Origin: Pseudomonas putida
GTDB lineage: Bacteria > Pseudomonadota > Gammaproteobacteria > Pseudomonadales > Pseudomonadaceae
Direction of reading: 5' to 3'
NCBI RefSeq assembly: GCF_028682475.1
Contig: NZ_JANHLE010000017.1
Coordinates: forward strand, 1-64,000
DNA length: 64,000 nt
Numbering within the stretch: the stretch's first letter is position 1; each line of letters opens with the position of its first letter. Of this stretch, positions 8,348-13,683 are shown piece by piece. The translations under genes were made by a program, and so were the position numbers. The notes below the pieces were generated by a model that saw nothing but the letters and a program-made list of their open reading frames with translations, ran no database searches and was not told the origin of the DNA.

Positions 8348-9168
8348 CGGCTGACAAGCGCGATCCTGCAGCCCTGCCGAGGCTGCTGCTGACCCTGCTG
8401 GCAATCGCCTTGCTGTGGCCCGGCATCCACGTCAGCGAGCTCAATCCCGGTGTACTGCTGGAGGCTGAGAACCGTCGTCAGATGGGCAATTTCGTCAGCG
8501 GCTTCTGGCCGCCTGCGCATGATCGCGAGTTTCTTGCCCTGTTATGGCAAGCGATTCTGCAAACCCTGGCGATGGCCACGGCCGGCATGACCCTGGCCTT
8601 GTTGCTGGCGATACCGGCCAGCCTGCTCGCCAGCCGGGCGTTGTCCCTGGGCGCCGCTTCGCGTGGCGGTCGTCTGGGGTTCTGGTCGCGCACTGTACGG
8701 CTACCGGTTCGCGGGTTGCTGATCTTTCTGCGCAGCGTGCCGGAAATCGTCTGGGCATTGCTGTTCGTTCGTGCCGTAGGCCTGGGCCCGACCGCCGGGG
8801 TGCTGGCCATCGCCATCACCTACAGCGGCATGCTCGGCAAGGTTTACGCCGAGATCTTCGAGTCGATCGACCAGCGTCCCGCGCACGCGTTGTTGCAGGC
8901 TGGCAGCAGTCGGCTGAGCGCGTTCTTCTACGGCATCCTGCCGGATGCGGCGGCGGAGCTGGTGTCCTATACGGTCTATCGCTGGGAGTGTGCGATCCGT
9001 GCGTCGGTGGTGATGGGCTTTGTCGGTGCGGGCGGGCTGGGGCAGCAGATTGATCTGTCGCTGCGCATGTTCGCCGGGGCCGAGGTGGCGAGCATGCTGC
9101 TGGCCTTCCTGACGTTGGTGTGGCTGGCCGATCAGCTGAGCCGCTTGTTGCGTTGGAGGCTGGCATGA
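8341..9168 (+). CDS. PhnE-like ABC transporter permease 1 (selenium-associated)
   Basis: The protein has 275 residues with about six membrane helices. The EAA loop typical of importer permeases is visible as LLQAGSSRLSAFFYGILPDA (~residues 184-203), and the RSVPEIVWALLFVRAVGLGP segment (~127-146) matches PhnE-type permeases. ATG 8341 overlaps the ATPase gene by 7 bases, and its own stop overlaps the next permease (ATGA). It probably forms a heterodimeric channel with the following gene. Confidence 0.85.
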   Translation: MLTADKRDPAALPRLLLTLLAIALLWPGIHVSELNPGVLLEAENRRQMGNFVSGFWPPAHDREFLALLWQAILQTLAMATAGMTLALLLAIPASLLASRALSLGAASRGGRLGFWSRTVRLPVRGLLIFLRSVPEIVWALLFVRAVGLGPTAGVLAIAITYSGMLGKVYAEIFESIDQRPAHALLQAGSSRLSAFFYGILPDAAAELVSYTVYRWECAIRASVVMGFVGAGGLGQQIDLSLRMFAGAEVASMLLAFLTLVWLADQLSRLLRWRLA

Positions 9169-9932
9169 GACGGCTGATCAATGCCGCGCTGATATTCGCC
9201 TTGCTGGCGGCGGTGGCAGGGTCGTTTGCCTACCTGAGCCTCGACTTGCAGGCGCTGTTCGGTAACGGCGGGCTAGGGCAGATGGGCGCTTATGCAGCGC
9301 GTTTTCTCAGCCCTGACCTGAGCCCGGAACACTTACGTGCAGTGGGCAGGGGCGCCCTGGAGACCCTGGCCATGTCCGGCTTGGGCACTTTGCTCGCGGT
9401 GGTGCTTGGCCTGTTGATCGCCTTGCCGGCGGCCGGGCGTTTCGGTTGGCCGCTGCAAGGCGCTGCGCGGTTACTGCTCAATGCCCTGCGGGCGATACCG
9501 GAGTTGGTCTGGGCGGCGCTGACCGTGCTGGCGGCGGGCCTGGGGCCGAATGCCGGAACCCTGGCGTTGGCCTTGCACACCACTGGCGTGCTTGGCCGGC
9601 TGTTTGCCGAAGCACTGGAAAACACCCCGCCAGAGCCGGCCGCGGCGATCCGCCTGCAGGGCGGCAGCCAGGTGGCGGCGTTCTGCTTCGGCACTTTGCC
9701 CAACCTCTGGCCGCAGTTGCTGGCGTACAGCCTGTACCGCTGGGAAAACAACATCCGCATGGCCAGCGTGCTCGGCTTCGTCGGCGCTGGTGGTCTGGGG
9801 CAGATGCTCTACACCACCTTGAGCCTGTTCCAGGAAGCCCAGGCCAGCACGGTGATCATCGCCATGCTGGTGCTGGTGTTGCTGGTGGATGCCTTGAGCG
9901 ACCTGCTCAGGCAGCGTTTTGTTAGGGTGTGA
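9165..9932 (+). CDS. PhnE-like ABC transporter permease 2 (selenium-associated)
   Basis: The protein has 255 residues, starting at ATG 9165 inside an ATGA overlap with permease 1, with a GGAGG box just upstream. It is a paralogue of the preceding permease: it shares RAIPELVWAALTVLAAGLGP, the EAA loop (IRLQGGSQVAAFCFGTLPNL) and the ending VLGFVGAGGLGQ. It is the last gene of the transporter operon; a REP pair begins 10 bases after its stop. Two separate permease genes rather than one homodimer are typical of this selD-linked transporter type. Confidence 0.85.
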   Translation: MRRLINAALIFALLAAVAGSFAYLSLDLQALFGNGGLGQMGAYAARFLSPDLSPEHLRAVGRGALETLAMSGLGTLLAVVLGLLIALPAAGRFGWPLQGAARLLLNALRAIPELVWAALTVLAAGLGPNAGTLALALHTTGVLGRLFAEALENTPPEPAAAIRLQGGSQVAAFCFGTLPNLWPQLLAYSLYRWENNIRMASVLGFVGAGGLGQMLYTTLSLFQEAQASTVIIAMLVLVLLVDALSDLLRQRFVRV

Positions 9933-9941
9933 ACCTATCCA

Positions 9942-10013
9942 GTGGGAGCGGGCTTGCCCCGCGATGCGATGTGACAGGCTGAACGCAATCGCGGGGCAAG
10001 CCCGCTCCCACAG
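9942..10013. repeat. REP pair
   Basis: Inverted arms GTGGGAGCGGGCTTGCCCCG (from 9942) and CGGGGCAAGCCCGCTCCCAC (to about 10011) enclose about 22 bases. It sits between convergent genes and may also act as a transcription stop. Confidence 0.9.
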
Positions 10014-10014
10014 C

Positions 10015-10491
10015 TCAGAGTGTCTGCTTCATCTGCACCAGGGCTACGCGCGTGTTGTTCGGGCCCTGGCGCTCCTCGATGGCGAAGGGCACAAAACCCA
10101 GCTGTGGATAAAGCAGCAGCCCGGCGGTGTTGCTGTTGAAGCAAGACACCCAGACTTCGCGGGCCTCGAACCGGCTGCGGGCCAGCTCAATCATGCTCTG
10201 TACCAGATACCTCGCCACTCCATGGCCGCGTGCCGCGGGAGCCACGACCACATTGCCGAGGGCGCAGACACCGCCGTGCTCGGCCTTGTAGAAGTTGGCA
10301 AACGCCAGCAGCGTGCCGTCGCCCTCGACCACTGTCGAGCCTTCACGCTGAGCGATGGTGTCGCTCAGTTGTGCTGGTGTCAGCGGATACTGGGCCTTGG
10401 GGAACATGTAGAACAGTTCGTCCGGGCCTTGGGGAAAGCAGCAGATAGTGGCGATGTCCGTGGCCCGGACGGGGCGATGGGTCAACTGCAT
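10015..10491 (-). CDS. GNAT-family N-acetyltransferase
   Basis: The protein has 158 residues. The acetyl-CoA-binding motif VVVAPAARGHGVARYLVQSM (~residues 81-100) and the late N-x-x-A-x-x-L-Y motif (NSNTAGLLLYPQLGF, ~119-133) mark a GNAT fold, followed by the conserved 'LGF' strand. The substrate is unknown. The gene ends one base after a REP pair and stands alone between convergent and co-directional small genes. Confidence 0.85.
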   Translation of the reverse strand: MQLTHRPVRATDIATICCFPQGPDELFYMFPKAQYPLTPAQLSDTIAQREGSTVVEGDGTLLAFANFYKAEHGGVCALGNVVVAPAARGHGVARYLVQSMIELARSRFEAREVWVSCFNSNTAGLLLYPQLGFVPFAIEERQGPNNTRVALVQMKQTL

Positions 10492-10527
10492 AAAGTGACT
10501 CGCTCAAGCAGAAGGGTGACAGGAATC

Positions 10528-10788
10528 CTACACTGCCTGGTGGCCTGCGTAGGCACAATCACCACCCAGGTTCACATCATCGATAATCGCTTTGGCCATC
10601 TCGCCCAGAAAGTGCGCGGCCCACACTAGGGTCGCGTCTTCCTCTGTTTCCCCCATTAGGGTCAGCTTGTTGACGCAGGCCATGAGCATGGAGGCTTGGT
10701 TAAGTGCGTGCTCGGAGGAAATTCCCGGGTTGACGCGAAACAGCTGGTGATTGGCGAAGGTTACCGCGCCGGTCGTTGCATTGTTCAT
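10528..10788 (-). CDS. DUF3077-family small protein
   Basis: The protein has 86 residues with a good AAGGAT box before ATG 10788. The sequence (VTFANHQLFRVNPGISSEHA, then LNQASMLMACVNKLTL and a helical AAHFLGEMAKAIIDDV) has the look of DUF3077, a Pseudomonas family of small acidic helical proteins of unknown function. No signal peptide or membrane segment is visible. It lies next to another small gene of a related type (10883-11119). Confidence 0.75.
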   Translation of the reverse strand: MNNATTGAVTFANHQLFRVNPGISSEHALNQASMLMACVNKLTLMGETEEDATLVWAAHFLGEMAKAIIDDVNLGGDCAYAGHQAV

Positions 10789-10810
10789 GACTGATCCTTA
10801 CAAACTGGGG

Positions 10811-10880
10811 TAGGAGCGGGCTTGCCCCGCGATTGCTTGGTGCCAGTTGCATCGCATCGCGGGGCAAGCCCGCTCCCACT
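10811..10880. repeat. REP pair
   Basis: Inverted arms GGAGCGGGCTTGCCCCGCGA and TCGCGGGGCAAGCCCGCTCC lie between the DUF3077 gene and the DUF6124-like gene. It ends two bases before the stop codon of the latter. Confidence 0.9.
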
Positions 10881-10882
10881 GG

Positions 10883-11119
10883 TCAGTTTTGCATCTGAAC
10901 GCAGGCCAGCGCCTGCTCAACACGGCTGCGGGCCGTCTCCATTTCATGCACTGCCGCGCGCACCAGCGCTTTCCCGTGCAGGTCAGGGTGCAGCAGCACC
11001 GCCTGCTGGGTTACGGCCAGGGCACAGGTCAGATGCTCGGAGGCATAGACCAAGGCGTCTTCAAGGCAATATGGGGATTCGGTGGGAAGAAACGGGGGAT
11101 CGGGGACGATTTTAAGCAT
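10883..11119 (-). CDS. DUF6124-like small protein with structured leader
   Basis: The protein has 78 residues from ATG 11119 (AGGAGT box directly upstream; an in-frame TTG at 11125 is less likely). It begins MLKIVPDPP and continues with YCLEDALVYASEHLTCALAV and KALVRAAVHEMETARSRVEQ, a soluble helical protein. The start resembles the Pseudomonas DUF6124 family ('MxKxxPNPP'), whose function is unknown. It is preceded by an approximately 200-base leader able to form alternative structures that cover or free the ribosome-binding site. A truncated 31-codon copy with the same leader lies 1.1 kb away. Confidence 0.7.
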   Translation of the reverse strand: MLKIVPDPPFLPTESPYCLEDALVYASEHLTCALAVTQQAVLLHPDLHGKALVRAAVHEMETARSRVEQALACVQMQN

Positions 11120-11320
11120 GGTCAACTCCTAAGTCTCTGTGGAGCTACCACCTGCCGCTGTCAAACGAATGGGTGGCAGCTGTACGCGGGTTGACAGACC
11201 AGGGACTTAGGAACCCGGCGCACACGAGTGTGCCCCACGTACAGCTGCCATAACGGCAGTTGTCGCGCCTAAGTAAGGACGGTCTGTCAAAACCGGTCGT
11301 TGAATTAGCAACGACCGGCC
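11120..11320 (-). promoter_or_regulatory. Candidate cis-regulatory leader RNA, copy 1
   Basis: This is read on the minus strand, upstream of ATG 11119. A stable hairpin with short U-run (11293-11318) comes first. Element A (11268-11290) follows, then a 13-bp stem (11238-11250 with 11174-11186) enclosing a GCACAC/GTGTGC hairpin (11220-11233) and a GGGUU/AACCC hairpin (11188-11192 with 11212-11216). The 19-base loop of the latter holds CCUAAGUC (11204-11211). That loop is perfectly complementary to GACUUAGG at 11128-11135, which includes the ribosome-binding site, and also to element A, so the pairings exclude one another. The second copy keeps the architecture with a different but again matching loop sequence. 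Confidence 0.6.
11293..11318 (-). terminator. Perfect 10-bp hairpin at start of leader (possible terminator/attenuator)
   Basis: CCGGTCGTTG and CAACGACCGG flank a 6-base loop; on the minus strand it is followed by TTTTG. The U-run is short, so termination is uncertain. The hairpin is identical in copy 2 (12425-12450). Confidence 0.45.
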
Positions 11321-11519
11321 AAGACTAGGCAGCTACCGAGGCAGGCGCAACAGCTGAAGTGCCCGGGGATTATGCTTGGGAAATGGACTACACGAAATAG
11401 CGAAGCTTCTGTGTCCTTCAACCTTTTCCGTAATGTCATTGTGGGCAGCTATAAGCGCCTGAGTCGTTTGGCTAGAGATTTGCCCACTGACGGAAGGTAT
11501 GGACTTCAGCTTGTCAGCT

Positions 11520-11537
11520 TGTATCCAAAAGGATACA
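11520..11537. promoter_or_regulatory. Palindromic operator of the toxin-antitoxin operon
   Basis: TGTATCC-AAAA-GGATACA is a perfect 7-bp inverted repeat 12 bases before the preferred toxin start. Similar TGTATCC/GGATACA palindromes are typical autoregulatory sites of HigA-like antitoxins. Its position argues that translation starts at GTG 11550 rather than ATG 11499. Confidence 0.65.
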
Positions 11538-11549
11538 TTGGATCATAAC

Positions 11550-11843
11550 GTGCCCTATCGTTTGCTACAGACACCTGGATTTGCCTGTTGGTTGGCATCC
11601 GTTCGCGACCTACGTGCAAAAGTGGCGGTTGCAAGAAGAATTGAGCGTGCAGCCGCAGGAAATCTGGGGGACGTAAAGTCTGTTGGCGGGCAGGTTTCTG
11701 AAATGCGCATTGATGTTGGCGGTGGTTACCGGGTGTATTTCACCGTTCGCGACGGCGTTGTAATCGTTTTGCTGGCGGGTGGAGACAAGTCGTCGCAATC
11801 CCAAGATATTCAACTGGCCAGGAAGCTGGTCAAGGACGTTTGA
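11550..11843 (+). CDS. RelE/ParE-superfamily (HigB-like) addiction module toxin
   Basis: The protein has 97 residues from GTG 11550; an upstream in-frame ATG at 11499 would place the operator palindrome inside the gene and add 17 residues foreign to the family. The features YRLLQTPGFACWLASVRDLR, ARRIERAAAGNLGDVKSVGG, VSEMRIDVGGGYRVYFT and the closing DIQLARKLVKD fit the short 'addiction module killer protein' group. Such toxins are ribosome-dependent mRNA endonucleases. It overlaps or abuts the antitoxin gene by its TTTGATCATG junction: toxin first, antitoxin second. A 3' remnant of a second copy is at 12590-12635. Confidence 0.85.
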   Translation: MPYRLLQTPGFACWLASVRDLRAKVAVARRIERAAAGNLGDVKSVGGQVSEMRIDVGGGYRVYFTVRDGVVIVLLAGGDKSSQSQDIQLARKLVKDV

Positions 11844-11845
11844 TC

Positions 11846-12145
11846 ATGAGCCTCACACTCAGCACATTTGATATGGCAACACTGCTCGATAGCGATGAGG
11901 CAATCAGTGAGTACTTGTCCCAGGTGCTGGCTGATGGCGACCACGAAGAACTGATCAGGGCGCTTGGCTATGTTGCCAAGGCCCGTGGTATGGCGCAGGT
12001 AGCAACTGCCAGCGGGCTAGGTCGTGAAAGCCTATACAAGGCATTGTCTCCGGGGGCAAAACCTCGCTTCGATACTGTGCTCAAAGTTATCCGTGCCTTA
12101 GGGATCGATCTTTTAGCGCTGCCACATGCGTCTTCGAATCATTAA
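11846..12145 (+). CDS. HigA-like antitoxin of the addiction module
   Basis: The protein has 99 residues from ATG 11846, two bases after the toxin stop. It begins with the characteristic FDMATLLDSDEAISEYLSQV (residues ~7-26). A helix-turn-helix follows (GMAQVATASGLGRESLYKAL, ~48-67) and then the family ending FDTVLKVIRALGIDLLALP. It neutralises the toxin by direct binding and represses the operon, probably at the palindrome 11520-11537. A frameshifted paralogue lies at 12638-12800. Confidence 0.87.
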   Translation: MSLTLSTFDMATLLDSDEAISEYLSQVLADGDHEELIRALGYVAKARGMAQVATASGLGRESLYKALSPGAKPRFDTVLKVIRALGIDLLALPHASSNH

Positions 12146-12151
12146 AACACC

Positions 12152-12247
12152 TCAACCGCCAGACTCGGAGGCATAGACCAAAGCGTCTTCAAGGCAATAC
12201 GAGGATTCGGTGGGAAGAAGCGGGGGATCGGGGACTATCTTCAGCAT
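12152..12247 (-). pseudogene. Truncated second copy of the DUF6124-like gene (31 codons)
   Basis: From ATG 12247 the frame reads MLKIVPDPPLLPTESSYCLE and onward for 28 codons almost identical to the gene at 10883-11119. It then diverges to SGG and stops at 12152, where the duplication joins the antitoxin gene. It could still make a 31-residue peptide, since leader and ribosome-binding region are kept. Confidence 0.85.
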
Positions 12248-12536
12248 GGTAAGCCTCTATCGTCAGTGGGGCCGCCACGAATCTGCTGTCAAACAAAAGG
12301 GTGGCAGCTTGTACGCGGGTTGACAGACCGGAGACGATAGAACCCGGCGCACACGAGTGTGCCCCACGTACAGCTGCCACAACGGCGTGCACATGCGATC
12401 TATCATCGGGACGGTCAGTCAAAACCGGTCGTTGAATTAGCAACGACCGGCCAAGACTAGGCAGCTACCGAGGCAGACGCAACAGCTGAAGTGCCTGGGG
12501 ATTATGCTTGGGAAATGGACTACACGAAATAGCGAA
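12164..12536. repeat. Direct repeat copy 2 (~373 bp)
   Basis: This is the second copy of 11036-11404. Most of it is near-identical, but three short blocks differ in a concerted way (12257-12264, 12333-12340 and 12400-12407), as described under the leader RNA. Confidence 0.95.
12248..12452 (-). promoter_or_regulatory. Candidate cis-regulatory leader RNA, copy 2
   Basis: The architecture is the same as copy 1. Here the loop of the GGGUU/AACCC hairpin carries CUAUCGUC (complement of 12333-12340). The ribosome-binding region carries GACGAUAG (12257-12264) and element A carries GAUGAUAG (12400-12407). Both still pair with the loop, one through a G-U pair. The invariant parts (outer stem with one bulged base, GCACAC/GTGTGC hairpin, 10-bp hairpin 12425-12450) are retained. 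Confidence 0.6.
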
Positions 12537-12589
12537 ACGGATGCGCGCACCACCCTATTCGGCAATGGCATTGTCAGAAAAATCTTCGC

Positions 12590-12635
12590 ACCTGACGATA
12601 TTCAACTGGCCAGAATGCTGCTCAAGGACAATTGA
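12590..12635 (+). pseudogene. 3' remnant of a second toxin gene
   Basis: CTGACGATATTCAACTGGCC and the following codons to TGA 12635 match the last ~14 codons of the toxin at 11843 (DIQLARMLLKDN versus DIQLARKLVKDV). The rest of the toxin, including the operator palindrome, is missing; only ~40 bases of weak similarity remain at 12537-12580. Confidence 0.85.
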
Positions 12636-12637
12636 TC

Positions 12638-12800
12638 ATGAACCTGACACTCAGTACATTCGATATGGCAGCACTGCTGGATAGCGATGAGGCGATTAGG
12701 GAGTACACTTTCTCAAGTGTTGGTCGATGGCGATCATCAGGAGCTCATAAGAGCAATTGGATATGTTGCAAATAGGCTTAGCTCAAGACTACTTGAGTAA
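12638..12800 (+). pseudogene. Frameshifted, truncated second antitoxin gene
   Basis: It begins MNLTLSTFDMAALLDSDEAI, a close match to the intact antitoxin, then is broken by one extra A after the EY codons (about 12704). Correcting for it restores LSQVLVDGDHQELIRAIGYV and ANRL, then homology is lost and a stop follows at 12798-12800. The helix-turn-helix is absent, so it cannot act as a repressor. Confidence 0.88.
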
Positions 12801-12841
12801 ACTGGGTTTTCTAGAGGTGAAGGTTTAAGTGCCCGGTCAAA

Positions 12842-13228
12842 CTAAACAAAGCCGAGCTTCACCGCTACTGCAAGAGAAATCATTGTTAGCAGCAGACCTA
12901 TCCCGAACCACTGCAATACTACTAGCTTGCGTTTAAGCGATGCAGGAAAGCTTCGGAGATCCTCAGCGCTAACACTTCTGCGGTTAAGATAAAAGCGAGG
13001 GAACGTTAGAATATTTGAAACCCCACCCACTAAAAAAAGTTTTCCCCATGGGCCACCGTGTGTGAGTGAGGTCAGCGTTCGAAACACGGAGCTATATTTT
13101 AGATGGTCCAATATCAGGTTCATCTTGGTGTATGCAATGTGCAAACAGACGCCGATCCAAACAAATATTCCGCCAAAATCTATTATTCCGACAGCAAGAA
13201 ATATTTTATCCGCAGTATTCAGGCTCAT
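12842..13228 (-). CDS. Candidate immunity protein, paralogue 2 (small membrane protein)
   Basis: The protein has 128 residues from ATG 13228; an upstream frame extension lacks family similarity and a ribosome-binding site. It is clearly homologous to the adjacent 129-residue protein (roughly 40-45% identical by eye; shared GGPWGKL, TFPxFYL and LKRKLV). A hydrophobic N-terminal helix (IFLAVGIIDFGGIFVWIGVC, ~10-29), a weak middle segment and a C-terminal helix (IGLLLTMISLAVAVKLG) are visible. The base composition is AT-richer than the core genes, pointing to horizontal acquisition. Position behind a toxin-like gene suggests inner-membrane immunity; the family is not recognised. Confidence 0.65.
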   Translation of the reverse strand: MSLNTADKIFLAVGIIDFGGIFVWIGVCLHIAYTKMNLILDHLKYSSVFRTLTSLTHGGPWGKLFLVGGVSNILTFPRFYLNRRSVSAEDLRSFPASLKRKLVVLQWFGIGLLLTMISLAVAVKLGFV

Positions 13229-13293
13229 TGAATTACCTGTTTGATTTTGCCGTGGTGTTTCCGCATAATTTATTCGGTCGATGGGCGTCAAGA

Positions 13294-13683
13294 CTATTTT
13301 AGTGTGCCCGTTTCTCTGAGTAGAAAAAGCAAGATTAGGGTGCCTGAAAGAATTATCGCAGCCCATTTTGTCAGCACCAGTTTTCGCTTCAGAGGTCCTG
13401 GGAAATTGTTCAGGTCATTTATGCTGACGCCGCCATGTTTAAGATAAAAGCCGGGAAATGTAATAACCCCTGCGATCCACCCGACGAGCAGAAGCTTTCC
13501 CCAAGGCCCCCCGTTCTTGAGAGGAATATGAACCTTGACGGCAGGGCAGTTTTTTAGATGCTCCAACATCACATCCATTTTGGTATGGCCCAAGTGGAGC
13601 GCTACACCGACCAAAACAACTATCCCGCTAATGTTTAATAATCCGGCAGCAAGAAATATGCTGTCAGCGATACTTATCGTCAT
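13294..13683 (-). CDS. Candidate immunity protein, paralogue 1 (small membrane protein)
   Basis: The protein has 129 residues. Its ATG overlaps the stop of the toxin-like gene by 4 bases, which is typical of effector-immunity pairs. The N-terminal helix is IFLAAGLLNISGIVVLVGVA (~9-28) and the C-terminal helix ~107-123 (IILSGTLILLFLL); between them lies a basic loop (ALHLGHTKMDVMLEHLK) and GGPWGKLLLVG. A membrane-embedded immunity protein would suit a toxin that inserts into the inner membrane. I do not recognise the family; the function is inferred from coupling to its neighbour. Confidence 0.7.
   Translation of the reverse strand: MTISIADSIFLAAGLLNISGIVVLVGVALHLGHTKMDVMLEHLKNCPAVKVHIPLKNGGPWGKLLLVGWIAGVITFPGFYLKHGGVSINDLNNFPGPLKRKLVLTKWAAIILSGTLILLFLLRETGTLK

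Larger units (their letters stand above)
11036..11404. repeat. Direct repeat copy 1 (~370 bp)
   Basis: This begins CTCGGAGGCATAGACCAAGG and ends around GGACTACACGAAATAGCGAA; the same sequence recurs at 12164-12536 with scattered substitutions. It covers the first ~28 codons of the DUF6124-like gene and its whole leader. Together with the toxin-antitoxin homology downstream of each copy, it marks a tandem duplication. Confidence 0.95.

Noticed and set aside
9942..10013. REP pairs read as ordinary rho-independent terminators
   Set aside because: They lack a T-run after the stem and share the fixed Pseudomonas REP sequence, so they were listed as repeats; a role in stopping transcription is possible but not shown.
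12189..12443. An 84-codon frame on the minus strand across the second leader
   Set aside because: It runs through conserved RNA-like stems, its counterpart in copy 1 is not kept open, and it has no start signal.
11120..12452. The duplicated region as an IS element or CRISPR
   Set aside because: No transposase, no terminal inverted repeats or target-site duplications, and only two long copies with genes between; nothing like short regular repeat-spacer units exists anywhere in the window.
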